64,000 bases of DNA from Pseudoruminococcus massiliensis (GTDB taxonomy: Bacteria > Bacillota > Clostridia > Oscillospirales > Acutalibacteraceae). Within the stretch, counting starts at the first letter, position 1. Every line of letters starts with the position of its first letter. The stretch spans positions 62,001 through 126,000 of the forward strand of contig NZ_OLMR01000001.1 in assembly GCF_900291955.1 (NCBI RefSeq), given 5' to 3'. The notes beneath the pieces were generated by a model that saw only the letters and a program-made list of their open reading frames with translations, did not search any database and was not told the origin of the DNA. This document shows, one piece after another, positions 56,560 through 64,000 of the stretch. The position numbers and the translations under genes were made by a program.

Positions 56560-57027
56560 TTATCCCTCCAATTCGTCCTCATCTAACATTCTTATTACAT
56601 GAGCCTTGAAAAGTATTCCATCGAGGTGGTCATTTTCGTGGCAAATTGCCTTTGCAAGCAAATCAGAGGCTTCCATAGTAAATTCCTTGCCGTTTCTGTC
56701 CTGAGCCTTGACAGTAACAAATCTTGGACGAACAGTTATTCCATATTCGCCAGGACAGGAAAGACAGCCTTCACCTGTTTCCTGTCTGCCACTTGTCTTA
56801 ATAATTTCAGGGTTGACAAACTCAAGCTTACCCTCTCCAATGTCTATAACAAATGCTCGCCTTAACATACCTACCTGCGGTGCAGCAAGACCAACGCCAT
56901 TGCCTGCTGTCATTGTTTCATACATATCATCAAGCAAAGAGGCAAGTCTGTCATCAAACTTTTCAACAGGACGGCATTTTTTGGTTAAAACCTCGTCGCC
57001 CTCTTTAACAATATTTCTAAGTGCCAT
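56560..57027 (-). CDS. def: Peptide deformylase
   Basis: Def (155 aa) removes the formyl group from new proteins in partnership with Fmt. Motif 1 GVGLAAPQVG near 43, motif 2 EGCLSCPG near 87, motif 3 HENDHLDGILF near 130 (HExxH metal site). ATG 57027 is chosen since GGAG lies 9 bases ahead; a frame to 57051 would overlap priA's end and has no site. Confidence 0.96.
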   Translation of the reverse strand: MALRNIVKEGDEVLTKKCRPVEKFDDRLASLLDDMYETMTAGNGVGLAAPQVGMLRRAFVIDIGEGKLEFVNPEIIKTSGRQETGEGCLSCPGEYGITVRPRFVTVKAQDRNGKEFTMEASDLLAKAICHENDHLDGILFKAHVIRMLDEDELEG

Positions 57028-57052
57028 AGTTTTAAGACTCCTTTTCGGCAAA

Positions 57053-59500
57053 TCACATTATATTTTCTGGGTTAATATCAGCATAAACAGTAACCTCAGA
57101 ATAATTTCTGTCCGCACCAAGTTCACAAAGCAAAGATGATAAAAGACTGCGAAATGCCTTATTATTTCTGAATTTCAAGATAAGTCTGTACCTGTATTTA
57201 TTGCTTATTTTAGAAACAAGCGCAGGTGCAGGACCTAATATAACAAGGGGCATACCCTTATATTCATTAGCGAGCTTTTCTTTTAAAAGCTCCGAAAAAT
57301 GTTGTGCTGATTTCTCAACAAGATTTCTGTTTGTTCCAACAAAAGCCACAACGCCTATATCCGAAAACGGCGGATATATCATTGCCTTTCTCAACTTAAT
57401 CTCACTATTATAAAATTTATCATAATTCTGAGATTTTGCAAGAGCTATAATAGGATTCTCAGGAGCATAGGTCTGAATAATGGCCTTCCCCTCAAAATTA
57501 CCTCTGCCCGAACGACCAACAACCTGTGTCAAGAGTGAAAATGCTCTTTCATAACTTCTGAAATCTCCGCCATAAAGCATCTGGTCTGCATTTATAACCC
57601 CGACAAGAGTTACATTTGGAAAATCAAGTCCCTTTGCAACCATCTGCGTTCCAAGCAGAATATCATATTCACCGTTCGCAAACTGTGCAAGCTTTTTCTC
57701 ATAAGCAAATCTCTGCATAGTAGAATCGGTATCAAGTCTGAGAACTCTTGCATTAGGGAAAATCTCGGAAAGTTCTTCCTCCGCCCTTTGAGTACCTGTT
57801 CCGCCGAAACGAAGTTTTTCACTTCCGCAGGCAGGACACTTTTTCGGAACAGGAATAGAATATCCACAGTAGTGACACATCAACCTGTGGTTTACAGAAT
57901 GATAGGTCAGCGAAATTGAGCAGTTCGGGCAGGATATAACCTCCTTGCACGAACGACACGAAACAAAGGTATTATGACCACGCCTATTCAAAAGAATAAT
58001 AGACTGCTTTTGATTTTTCAGATTTTCCTCAATAGCCTCAAGCAGTTTTGAGCTATACGCACTCATATTGCCTTGTTCCTGCTCAATATTCATATCTGCT
58101 GTTATTACTTCGGGCAATTGGGCTGTTCCGTATCTTGTTTTCAAGACTTGCAAGCCATATCTGCCCTCATTTGCGAAGTAAAAACTTTCAACAGAAGGTG
58201 TCGCAGAAGAAAGCAAAAGCAAACAGTTATTTTCTGCACAGCGAAATTTTGCAAGCTCTCTTGCGTGAAATCTCGGTGTTGCAGAAGATTTATAGGTATA
58301 TTCCTGTTCTTCGTCCATTACAATGAGCGAAATTTTATCAAATGGTGCAAATATCGCAGAACGAGTTCCGACAGCTATTTTAGCTTCACCATTTTTTACA
58401 CGCTTCCATTCCTCAAGACGCTTGCCAATCGGCAATCCGCTATGAAATATAGCAACTCTATCGCCATAGCGTGTAGTAAACTTATTCAAAAGCTGTGGTG
58501 TCAGTGAAATTTCCGGAACCATTACAATTACATTTCCGTTATTAACATCAACTGCATTATCTATCAGCTTCATAAATACAGAAGTTTTTCCACTTCCTGT
58601 AATTCCATAAAGTAAGGAAACAGACGCTTTTCCCGAATTTTGTCTTTCGAGCAAATCGTCATAGGCTTTCTGCTGTTCGTCCGTAAGAAATATTACAGGC
58701 TGTTGCTTTGGCTTGGATTCTACACTTGGAATATATTTTGGAGCTTCCTCCTCGAAATATTCGCATATTCCTTTTTTCACAAGACCATCTGAAACTGCTG
58801 ATGTCACGCCAAGAAAGTAATTAAGTTCCTTAACAGAACATTCCCCAGCCGTCTGTAAAAGCGAAACAACCTCGCTCTGCTTAGGTGATAACCTTTCTGG
58901 AATATCTGCACCCTCACATATACGAACCATTTTTACAGTAGGTTCAAGAAAGCGTTTCTTAATAACCTCTTTTTTCAGAATATAACCTTTTTTGCATAGC
59001 TTAATCAAAAGACTGTCATCAGAAAAGCCCATATTCTTCAATAGAATATCGTGTCTAACTGGCTTTTTTCTTGCTATAAGAAAGTTTATAAGCATACTCT
59101 CATCAGCAGAAAGATTTTCAGCTTCTGCACCGTCTTGAGTATAGGTATAAGCATAGGTCAGCTTCATACCCAAGCCGGCAGGCAGCATTGCTGCACAAGC
59201 CTCATAAAAGGTACAATAATAGCGTTCCTTCATAAATTTAGCCATAGCAAGCATTTCTTTAGAAAGAACAGGCTCGCTATCAAGCAATTCTTTTATTCGT
59301 TTAAGCCCTTTTTTAGCCTCTGTTTCCTCGAAGATTGAAACAATTATGCCTTGTCGCCTTGGGCTATTTCCAAACGGAACTATAACACGACAGCCTATCT
59401 GTGCTGATTCCAAAAGATTTTCCGGAATTATATAGTCGTAGATTTTATCAAAGTGGAGAGCTGTTTTTTCAACAGCAATTTCTGCAATAAGCTTAGTCAT
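57053..59500 (-). CDS. priA: Primosomal helicase PriA
   Basis: PriA (815 aa) restarts stalled replication forks. It has an N-terminal 3'BD domain (about 1-100), a Walker A motif GITGSGKTSVF near 300, a DEEQ box (usual form DEEH) near 395, and a zinc-binding block with four CxxC pairs (CRSCKEVISCPNCSISL...CHYCGY...CPACGS, about 510-555). Helicase C-terminal motifs include GTQMVAKGLDFPNV and QVVGRSGRG. Its ATG overlaps the end of rpoZ by 8 bases. coaBC, which lies between rpoZ and priA in Bacillus, is missing here. Confidence 0.97.
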   Translation of the reverse strand: MTKLIAEIAVEKTALHFDKIYDYIIPENLLESAQIGCRVIVPFGNSPRRQGIIVSIFEETEAKKGLKRIKELLDSEPVLSKEMLAMAKFMKERYYCTFYEACAAMLPAGLGMKLTYAYTYTQDGAEAENLSADESMLINFLIARKKPVRHDILLKNMGFSDDSLLIKLCKKGYILKKEVIKKRFLEPTVKMVRICEGADIPERLSPKQSEVVSLLQTAGECSVKELNYFLGVTSAVSDGLVKKGICEYFEEEAPKYIPSVESKPKQQPVIFLTDEQQKAYDDLLERQNSGKASVSLLYGITGSGKTSVFMKLIDNAVDVNNGNVIVMVPEISLTPQLLNKFTTRYGDRVAIFHSGLPIGKRLEEWKRVKNGEAKIAVGTRSAIFAPFDKISLIVMDEEQEYTYKSSATPRFHARELAKFRCAENNCLLLLSSATPSVESFYFANEGRYGLQVLKTRYGTAQLPEVITADMNIEQEQGNMSAYSSKLLEAIEENLKNQKQSIILLNRRGHNTFVSCRSCKEVISCPNCSISLTYHSVNHRLMCHYCGYSIPVPKKCPACGSEKLRFGGTGTQRAEEELSEIFPNARVLRLDTDSTMQRFAYEKKLAQFANGEYDILLGTQMVAKGLDFPNVTLVGVINADQMLYGGDFRSYERAFSLLTQVVGRSGRGNFEGKAIIQTYAPENPIIALAKSQNYDKFYNSEIKLRKAMIYPPFSDIGVVAFVGTNRNLVEKSAQHFSELLKEKLANEYKGMPLVILGPAPALVSKISNKYRYRLILKFRNNKAFRSLLSSLLCELGADRNYSEVTVYADINPENIM

Positions 59501-59696
59501 CTACTTCCGCTTCATAGATAGCATACTTATGATTTTTAAATTCCTCATAAGCTACGAGAACAGGCTTTTCATTCTTTTCGACTTTGCCCTCAGCCATTTC
59601 CTCTGAAAGCTCTCTTGCTCTCTTAGCAACTGCAATAACAAGAGCGTAACGGCTCTGTCTTCCCATTAACATATCGTCAAGTGATGATTTTATCAT
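59493..59696 (-). CDS. rpoZ: RNA polymerase omega subunit
   Basis: This 67-aa protein has the omega signature SSLDDMLMGRQSRYALVIAVAKRAREL at 3-29. The start at 59696 is chosen because GAGGTG lies 8 bases ahead; the longer frame to 59738 has no site. Position between gmk and priA is conserved in Firmicutes. Confidence 0.93.
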   Translation of the reverse strand: MIKSSLDDMLMGRQSRYALVIAVAKRARELSEEMAEGKVEKNEKPVLVAYEEFKNHKYAIYEAEVDD

Positions 59697-59774
59697 TATA
59701 ATACACCTCAAAAATATAATATTATGGCAAGTAATCAAGAACTCGCCTCATAAAAAATTTTTATCTAAAAATAA

Positions 59775-60365
59775 TTAAATATTAATACTTTCTGCATTTT
59801 GTGCCTTGATATTCTCTGCCTTGAAAATTGCAAGAACATCTTCAACACATTCTTCAATTGGACCATTTATAACAACATAGTCATATTCGCCCGCTTTTTG
59901 CATTTCGCTCTTAGCAGTATTCAGACGCTTCTGTATAGTTTCCTCGTCCTCTGTGCCTCTTTTTCTGAGTCTATGTTCAAGAACCTCCATAGAAGGTGGT
60001 GCAATAAACAATGTAATAGCATCAGGACGCTTTATCTTAACCTGACGGCAACCCTGAACATCAATTTCAAGAATTACATTTTTAGCCTCAGAAAGCCACT
60101 TTTCAATTTGTGCAAGAGGAGTTCCGTAATAGTTCTCACAATATTGTGCATACTCAAGAAATCCGTTTTCGTCTATAAGCTTTCTAAACTTATCTACTGT
60201 AAAGAAATGATAGTGTACACCATCAATTTCTCCCTCTCTTGGTTCTCTTGTTGTAACTGATACTGAAACCTCATTTTCTGGAAGTTTTACAAGTTCCTTT
60301 ACAACAGTTCCCTTTCCTGCTCCCGAAGGACCTGAAAGTATAAACAATAAGCCTTTATTCTTCAT
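59775..60365 (-). CDS. gmk: Guanylate kinase
   Basis: Gmk (196 aa) phosphorylates GMP to GDP. P-loop [12 protein letters not shown] near 9-20, GMP-binding [19 protein letters not shown] near 37-55, and the lid [17 protein letters not shown] near 133. ATG 60365 follows AAAGGAG by 8 bases and lies inside the end of remA (11-bp overlap). Confidence 0.97.
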   Translation of the reverse strand: MKNKGLLFILSGPSGAGKGTVVKELVKLPENEVSVSVTTREPREGEIDGVHYHFFTVDKFRKLIDENGFLEYAQYCENYYGTPLAQIEKWLSEAKNVILEIDVQGCRQVKIKRPDAITLFIAPPSMEVLEHRLRKRGTEDEETIQKRLNTAKSEMQKAGEYDYVVINGPIEECVEDVLAIFKAENIKAQNAESINI

Positions 60366-60639
60366 CAGAATTTCTCCTTTCTGCAATTTTATCAGAAGTA
60401 TCTTCTTTATTATTGGCACGATTAGCTATAGTTTCAGGTTGTAATGCTGATAAAACGATATAACCGCTATCAGTAAATATAACCGCCTTAGTTTTTCTGC
60501 CACAGCTTGCATCAATAAGTGTTCCTTTATCCTTTGCATCTTGAACCATACGCTTAATAGGTGCAGCATCAGGTGAAACAACACTTATCATTCTTTCGGA
60601 CGAAATAAGATTTCCATATCCTATATTGATAAGCTTCAT
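60355..60639 (-). CDS. remA: RemA-family regulator (DUF370)
   Basis: This 94-aa DNA-binding protein matches Rem[31 protein letters not shown] at the N-terminus, and [29 protein letters not shown] in the middle. In Bacillus subtilis RemA activates matrix operons (including tapA-sipW-tasA) and osmoprotection genes. The C-terminal tail (about 75-94) is charged. GGAGG precedes ATG. Position between yicC and gmk is conserved. Whether it controls the SipW/TasA-type locus in this window is a hypothesis. Confidence 0.94.
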   Translation of the reverse strand: MKLINIGYGNLISSERMISVVSPDAAPIKRMVQDAKDKGTLIDASCGRKTKAVIFTDSGYIVLSALQPETIANRANNKEDTSDKIAERRNSDEE

Positions 60640-60651
60640 CTTAATCCTCCA

Positions 60652-61530
60652 TCATTCAATATTTTGAATCTGTTCACGAATTTTTTCTATCTCGCCCTTG
60701 ATGTCAACGACAACATGTGCCAATTCAGCGTCACTGACCTTAGAGCCGATTGTGTTTGCCTCTCGGTTCATTTCCTGTACGATAAAATCAAGCTTTCGTC
60801 CGATTGGTGCATCACTTTCAAGCATTTCGTGCATCTGAGCAATATGTGAACGCAAGCGTATTGTTTCTTCAGCAACAGCAGTTTTATCAGCAAAAATTGC
60901 CGCCTCCGTAAGAATTCTCTGTTCATCGATTTCTACTCCGTTAAGAATTTCCTGCATACGAAGTACAAGCTTCTGACGATATTCCTCAACAGTTTTGGGA
61001 GAGCGTTCTTCAACGCTTTCAACAAGAGAAAGTATTACATCACAGCGTGAAAGAACATCGTCTTTCAGTTTTTCGCCCTCTTTTTCTCTCATAGCTATAA
61101 GTCCGGAAACTGCCTTTTCGGCACATTCTTTCACTGAAAGCCATACCTGTTCTTCGTCCTCTGGAGGCTTACGAACAGTAAGAACATCATTATATCTTGA
61201 GAGAAGCGAAACTGAAATATCTTCTCTTATATTGTACTTTTGTGCAAGCTCATGCAAAGCATTTACATAACCTGCGGCAAGTGAATGATTGATTTCAACA
61301 ATAGATTCTGTATTTTCCTCCTCAGAAACTCCTACAAAAACATCAACCTTACCTCTCGCAATATAATCAGATATAAAACCTTTCAAACGCTCCTCAAGGA
61401 AACCATAGCCTCGGTTAGTTTTGCAAGTAAAGTCAAGAAATCTATGATTTACTGTTTTAATCTCAACAGAAATAGTTCTTCCCCCAGCAGTACCCTCAAA
61501 CCTGCCAAAGCCTGTCATACTCTTTATCAT
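60652..61530 (-). CDS. yicC: YicC-family endoribonuclease-like protein
   Basis: This 292-aa protein begins with the family start MIKSMTGFGRFEG and contains EIKTVNHRFLDF near 25-36, with the C-terminal domain block SDAPIGRKLDFIVQEMNREANTIGSK near 235-260. YicC proteins act in RNA turnover. ATG 61530 gives the normal length; ATG 61539 is an alternative, and the open frame to 61677 lacks support. The ribosome site is weak. First gene of the conserved run. Confidence 0.92.
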   Translation of the reverse strand: MIKSMTGFGRFEGTAGGRTISVEIKTVNHRFLDFTCKTNRGYGFLEERLKGFISDYIARGKVDVFVGVSEEENTESIVEINHSLAAGYVNALHELAQKYNIREDISVSLLSRYNDVLTVRKPPEDEEQVWLSVKECAEKAVSGLIAMREKEGEKLKDDVLSRCDVILSLVESVEERSPKTVEEYRQKLVLRMQEILNGVEIDEQRILTEAAIFADKTAVAEETIRLRSHIAQMHEMLESDAPIGRKLDFIVQEMNREANTIGSKVSDAELAHVVVDIKGEIEKIREQIQNIE

Positions 61531-61808
61531 TTTTATCATCTCGTTTCTATTATAGGATATGATAATATTCATTTCTCGAAATCTCAAGAAATCTACTAAT
61601 ATATTATCTAATATTATTAAGATTAAGTCAACAGCAAAACGGAAATCTTCGTGCAAACTGCACATAATTAAAAACAATTTTCAGCATTATGCACAATGAA
61701 ATTATTTCTATCTAAAAAATAATTCACTGGTAATTACTTCAATCGTGGCAATAATCTTTTCTAACTCACTCCGAGCGAGACTTGTCGAGCGATTCCGCGT
61801 CTTGGGAG

Positions 61809-62104
61809 CGGCGGCTCGCCGCAAAGTTTAGGTCAAGCCTTTTTAAAGGCTTGCGGATTCCAAAGGCAGAGCCTTTGGTGGGTTTTAAGGGCGAAGCCCT
61901 TAACCTGTATTGCCTTCTTAGTGGCGAACTTTGTTCGCCACTAAATTCTTTTGTTAGCAACATCAGTCATTTAAGTGCGGACAAAGTCCGCACTTAGAGT
62001 GCAAAGAATGTTAAGGGCGTTGCCCTTAAAACCTATGAGGGACTCCGTCCCTCAACCTTGCGAGCCTTTGAAAAGGCTCGAGCGAAACTTTTAATTATCT
62101 TAGG
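61809..62104. repeat. Composite multi-hairpin element, type II, inverted relative to 27201
   Basis: Left arm: CAAGCCTTT/AAAGGCTTG; CCAAAGGC-AGA-GCCTTTGG; AAGGGC-GAA-GCCCTT; TTAGTGGCGAAC-TTT-GTTCGCCACTAA. Right arm: AAGTGCGGAC-AAA-GTCCGCACTT; AAGGGC-GTT-GCCCTT; TGAGGGAC-TCC-GTCCCTCA; CGAGCCTTT/AAAGGCTCG. The central spacer, read on the minus strand (TGACTGATGTTGCTAACAAA), matches that of the 27201 copy on the plus strand, so this copy is inverted. The upstream flank 61771-61805 shares CGAGCGAGACTTGTCGAGCG with 27629-27660. The remaining gap to 62223 and to 61530 holds nothing else I can name. Confidence 0.85.
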
Positions 62105-62223
62105 AAAGTCTGTTAACTAATTGGAAAATTCATAGACTGCAGCGGCTCACTGCTTAATATACAAAGGCTAACTAATTTACAACAAAATCAGTTAGCCTTT
62201 TAGTAATTATATTCAATTAAAAT

Positions 62224-63897
62224 TTATTTATTAGCTGCGTCCTCATCAGACTTACGGATTTGACCACGCTTAATCTTACCGCCAAGTGTCTTAGGAAGTT
62301 CATCAACAAACTCAATAACTCTTGGATACTTATAAGGAGCAGTTACTCTCTTAACATGATTCTGAAGCTCCTTTTTAAGTTCTTCGCTTGGTGTATAACC
62401 AGCAGCAAGAACAACTGTTGCCTTAACCACCTGACCACGAATTGGGTCTGGAACACCTGTGATAGCACATTCGACAACAGATGGATGCTCAAGCAATGCA
62501 CTTTCAACCTCGAAAGGTCCGATGCGGTAACCAGAACACTTAATAACATCATCATCACGACCGATAAAGCAATAGTAGCCGTCCTCATCGCAAGATGCCA
62601 TATCATCAGTGTTATAGAATTTACCAAGAAGCTTTTCTTCTGTCATCTCAGGGTTTTTGTAGTAACCTGTGAAAAGACCGACAGGAGGATGATTTTTAAC
62701 ATCCATAACAACGATAGAGCCTTCCTCGCCTGTCTTAACATCGTTTCCGTCTTTATCAACAAGGTGAATGTCATAAATTGGTGATGGCTTACCCGTTGAG
62801 CCAAGACGAGGCTCAAACCACTGGAAGTTAGCAAGAAGAACGCTGCCTTCACTTTGACCAAAGCCTTCATAAATAAAGTGGCCTGTGTATTCTTGCCATT
62901 TCTTGATAACCTCTGGGTTAAGAGGTTCACCTGCTGTACAGCAACGCTGAATACTTGAAAGGTCGTACTTTTTCAAATCCTCTTGAAGCATAAATCTATA
63001 CATTGTAGGAGGTGCACAGAAGGTAGTAATTTTATACTTAGAAATAACCTCAAGAAGCTTTGCAGGAATGAACTTATCCATATCATAAGCGAAGACAATT
63101 GCACCGCAAATCCACTGACCATAAATTTTACCCCAGCCAAACTTAGCCCAGCCTGAGTCAGAAACACTCATATGAAGCTTATTTTCCTGAACCATCTGCC
63201 AATATTTAGCTGTAACGATGTGTCCAAGAGGGTGAGCAAAATTGTGCTGAACCATCTTTGGCATACCTGTTGTACCACTTGTGAAGTAAACAAGCATAAT
63301 ATCGTTCCAGTTAGTAGCCTGGTCTCCTGTCGGACGAGCGAACTTATCTGAAAACGGTTCGATTTCATCTTCAAAGAAACGCCAACCGTCACGAGGTTCG
63401 CCAACAACAATTTTATTTTCAAGTGTTGGAATTTCCTTTTCAGATGCTTCAACCTGATTGATAACAAAATCGTCATTTACACAGATGATAGCTTTAACTT
63501 CAGCAGAATTGCCTCTATAAACAATATCCTTCTTAGTAAGCTGAAGTGAGCCAGGAATCAAGACAGCACCAACCTTATGAAGTGCGGTTGCACAAATCCA
63601 GTATTCCCAACGACGACGAAGTATCATCATAACAACATCGCCCTTTTTGATGCCAAGACTTCTGAAATAGTTAGCAGTCTTATTTGAAAGACGACTAATA
63701 TCACTAAAAGTAAATGTTTTTTCTTCGCCGTGGTCGTTGCACCATACGAGAGCCTTCTTGTTTTTGTCAGCCTCTGCCCAAGCATCAACAACATCAAAGC
63801 CGAAGTTGAAATCCTCAGGGATATTGACCTTATAGTTAGCCTTAAAATCCTCGTATGAGTCAAATTCGGTTCTTGGTAAGAATCTGTGTAATAGCAT
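62224..63897 (-). CDS. Acyl-CoA/acetyl-CoA synthetase (AMP-forming)
   Basis: This 557-aa adenylate-forming ligase activates a carboxylate to its CoA thioester. Core motifs: YFTSGTTGMPKMVQHN near 205-220 (ATP loop), YEGFGQSEG near 345, YNTDDMASCDEDGYYCFIGRDDDVIKCSGYRI near 430-460, and the C-terminal lysine in LPKTLGGKIKRGQIR near 540. The architecture resembles the medium-chain/acetyl-CoA synthetase (ACSM/Acs-like) branch; the substrate is not certain. AAGGAAG precedes ATG. A palindrome sits in its promoter. Confidence 0.92.
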   Translation of the reverse strand: MLLHRFLPRTEFDSYEDFKANYKVNIPEDFNFGFDVVDAWAEADKNKKALVWCNDHGEEKTFTFSDISRLSNKTANYFRSLGIKKGDVVMMILRRRWEYWICATALHKVGAVLIPGSLQLTKKDIVYRGNSAEVKAIICVNDDFVINQVEASEKEIPTLENKIVVGEPRDGWRFFEDEIEPFSDKFARPTGDQATNWNDIMLVYFTSGTTGMPKMVQHNFAHPLGHIVTAKYWQMVQENKLHMSVSDSGWAKFGWGKIYGQWICGAIVFAYDMDKFIPAKLLEVISKYKITTFCAPPTMYRFMLQEDLKKYDLSSIQRCCTAGEPLNPEVIKKWQEYTGHFIYEGFGQSEGSVLLANFQWFEPRLGSTGKPSPIYDIHLVDKDGNDVKTGEEGSIVVMDVKNHPPVGLFTGYYKNPEMTEEKLLGKFYNTDDMASCDEDGYYCFIGRDDDVIKCSGYRIGPFEVESALLEHPSVVECAITGVPDPIRGQVVKATVVLAAGYTPSEELKKELQNHVKRVTAPYKYPRVIEFVDELPKTLGGKIKRGQIRKSDEDAANK

Positions 63898-63928
63898 ACT
63901 TAACTTCCTTTTCTGAATAAATTTTTAT

Positions 63929-63958
63929 ATAATACGATATATCGTAAAATTTACACAA
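63929..63958 (-). promoter_or_regulatory. Promoter with internal palindromic operator
   Basis: On the minus strand TTGTGT (63958-63953), an 18-base spacer and TATTAT (63934-63929) form a likely sigma-A promoter for the synthetase gene. The spacer holds the perfect 14-bp palindrome TACGATATATCGTA (63933-63946), well placed for repression by a dimeric regulator, such as a TetR- or PadR-like protein. Confidence 0.65.
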
Positions 63959-64000
63959 AAGTGACTTTTAAGCTTAAAATTTTGCGAAAATCGGTAGATT

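Overview
The window is A+T-rich DNA from a Gram-positive, spore-forming anaerobe. Spore genes seen are spoIIR, spmA/spmB, an alpha/beta-type SASP gene, a GerA/SpoVAF-type gene and a 30-codon spoVM. AddAB replaces RecBCD. The gene order yicC-remA-gmk-rpoZ-priA-def-fmt-rsmB-rlmN-prpC-prkC-rsgA-thiN-spoVM is the classic Firmicutes order. Protein style and low GC suggest Clostridia, probably an Oscillospirales/Ruminococcus-like gut species; that assignment is inference.

Layout. 1-7030: addA (cut by the window start) and addB. 7393-21551: a divergent surface-protein locus. Leftward are a giant 3031-aa beta-helix secreted protein and two small proteins with SipW-type signal peptides. Rightward are a SipW-like signal peptidase, a TasA-like protein, a membrane-anchored TasA-like protein and a second SipW-like peptidase. 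21559-24877: spoIIR, ispE, an aminotransferase and an Lrp-type regulator. 25243-28851: a CBS-pair protein, a GerA/SpoVAF-like gene, a composite hairpin element and spmAB. 29028-31148: abrB-like and a methionine/one-carbon bifunctional enzyme. 31184-31826: a deleted IS1182-type element. 31837-38492: EamA transporter, Rrf2 and PadR regulators, MIF-like protein, family 4 uracil-DNA glycosylase, SASP, two unknown genes, mazF/ndoA without an adjacent antitoxin, and rlmI. 38788-46723: a sigma-factor/transmembrane/LRR fusion, nitroreductase, uvrA, a YccA-type membrane protein and an APH-fold kinase. 47064-61530: the conserved housekeeping/sporulation run on the minus strand. 62224-63897: an acyl-CoA synthetase.

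Three things stand out. First, the SipW/TasA-type locus has two dedicated signal peptidases, at least four predicted substrates and a 3031-aa beta-helix partner; remA, which controls matrix genes in Bacillus, lies in the same window. Second, the 806-aa protein at 38788 joins ECF sigma regions 2 and 4 to a 15-residue repeat stalk, one membrane segment and an external BspA-type LRR domain, so it looks like a one-protein membrane-tethered sigma factor. Third, a family of intergenic elements (7074, 27201, 41801, 53330, 61809, with a decayed piece at 22249) is built from strings of small hairpins whose stems differ between copies by paired, compensatory changes.

Two sporulation genes (spoIIR and the GerA/SpoVAF-like gene) are directly preceded by long perfect hairpins that bury their ribosome-binding sites. 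No tRNA, rRNA, CRISPR array or prophage was seen.
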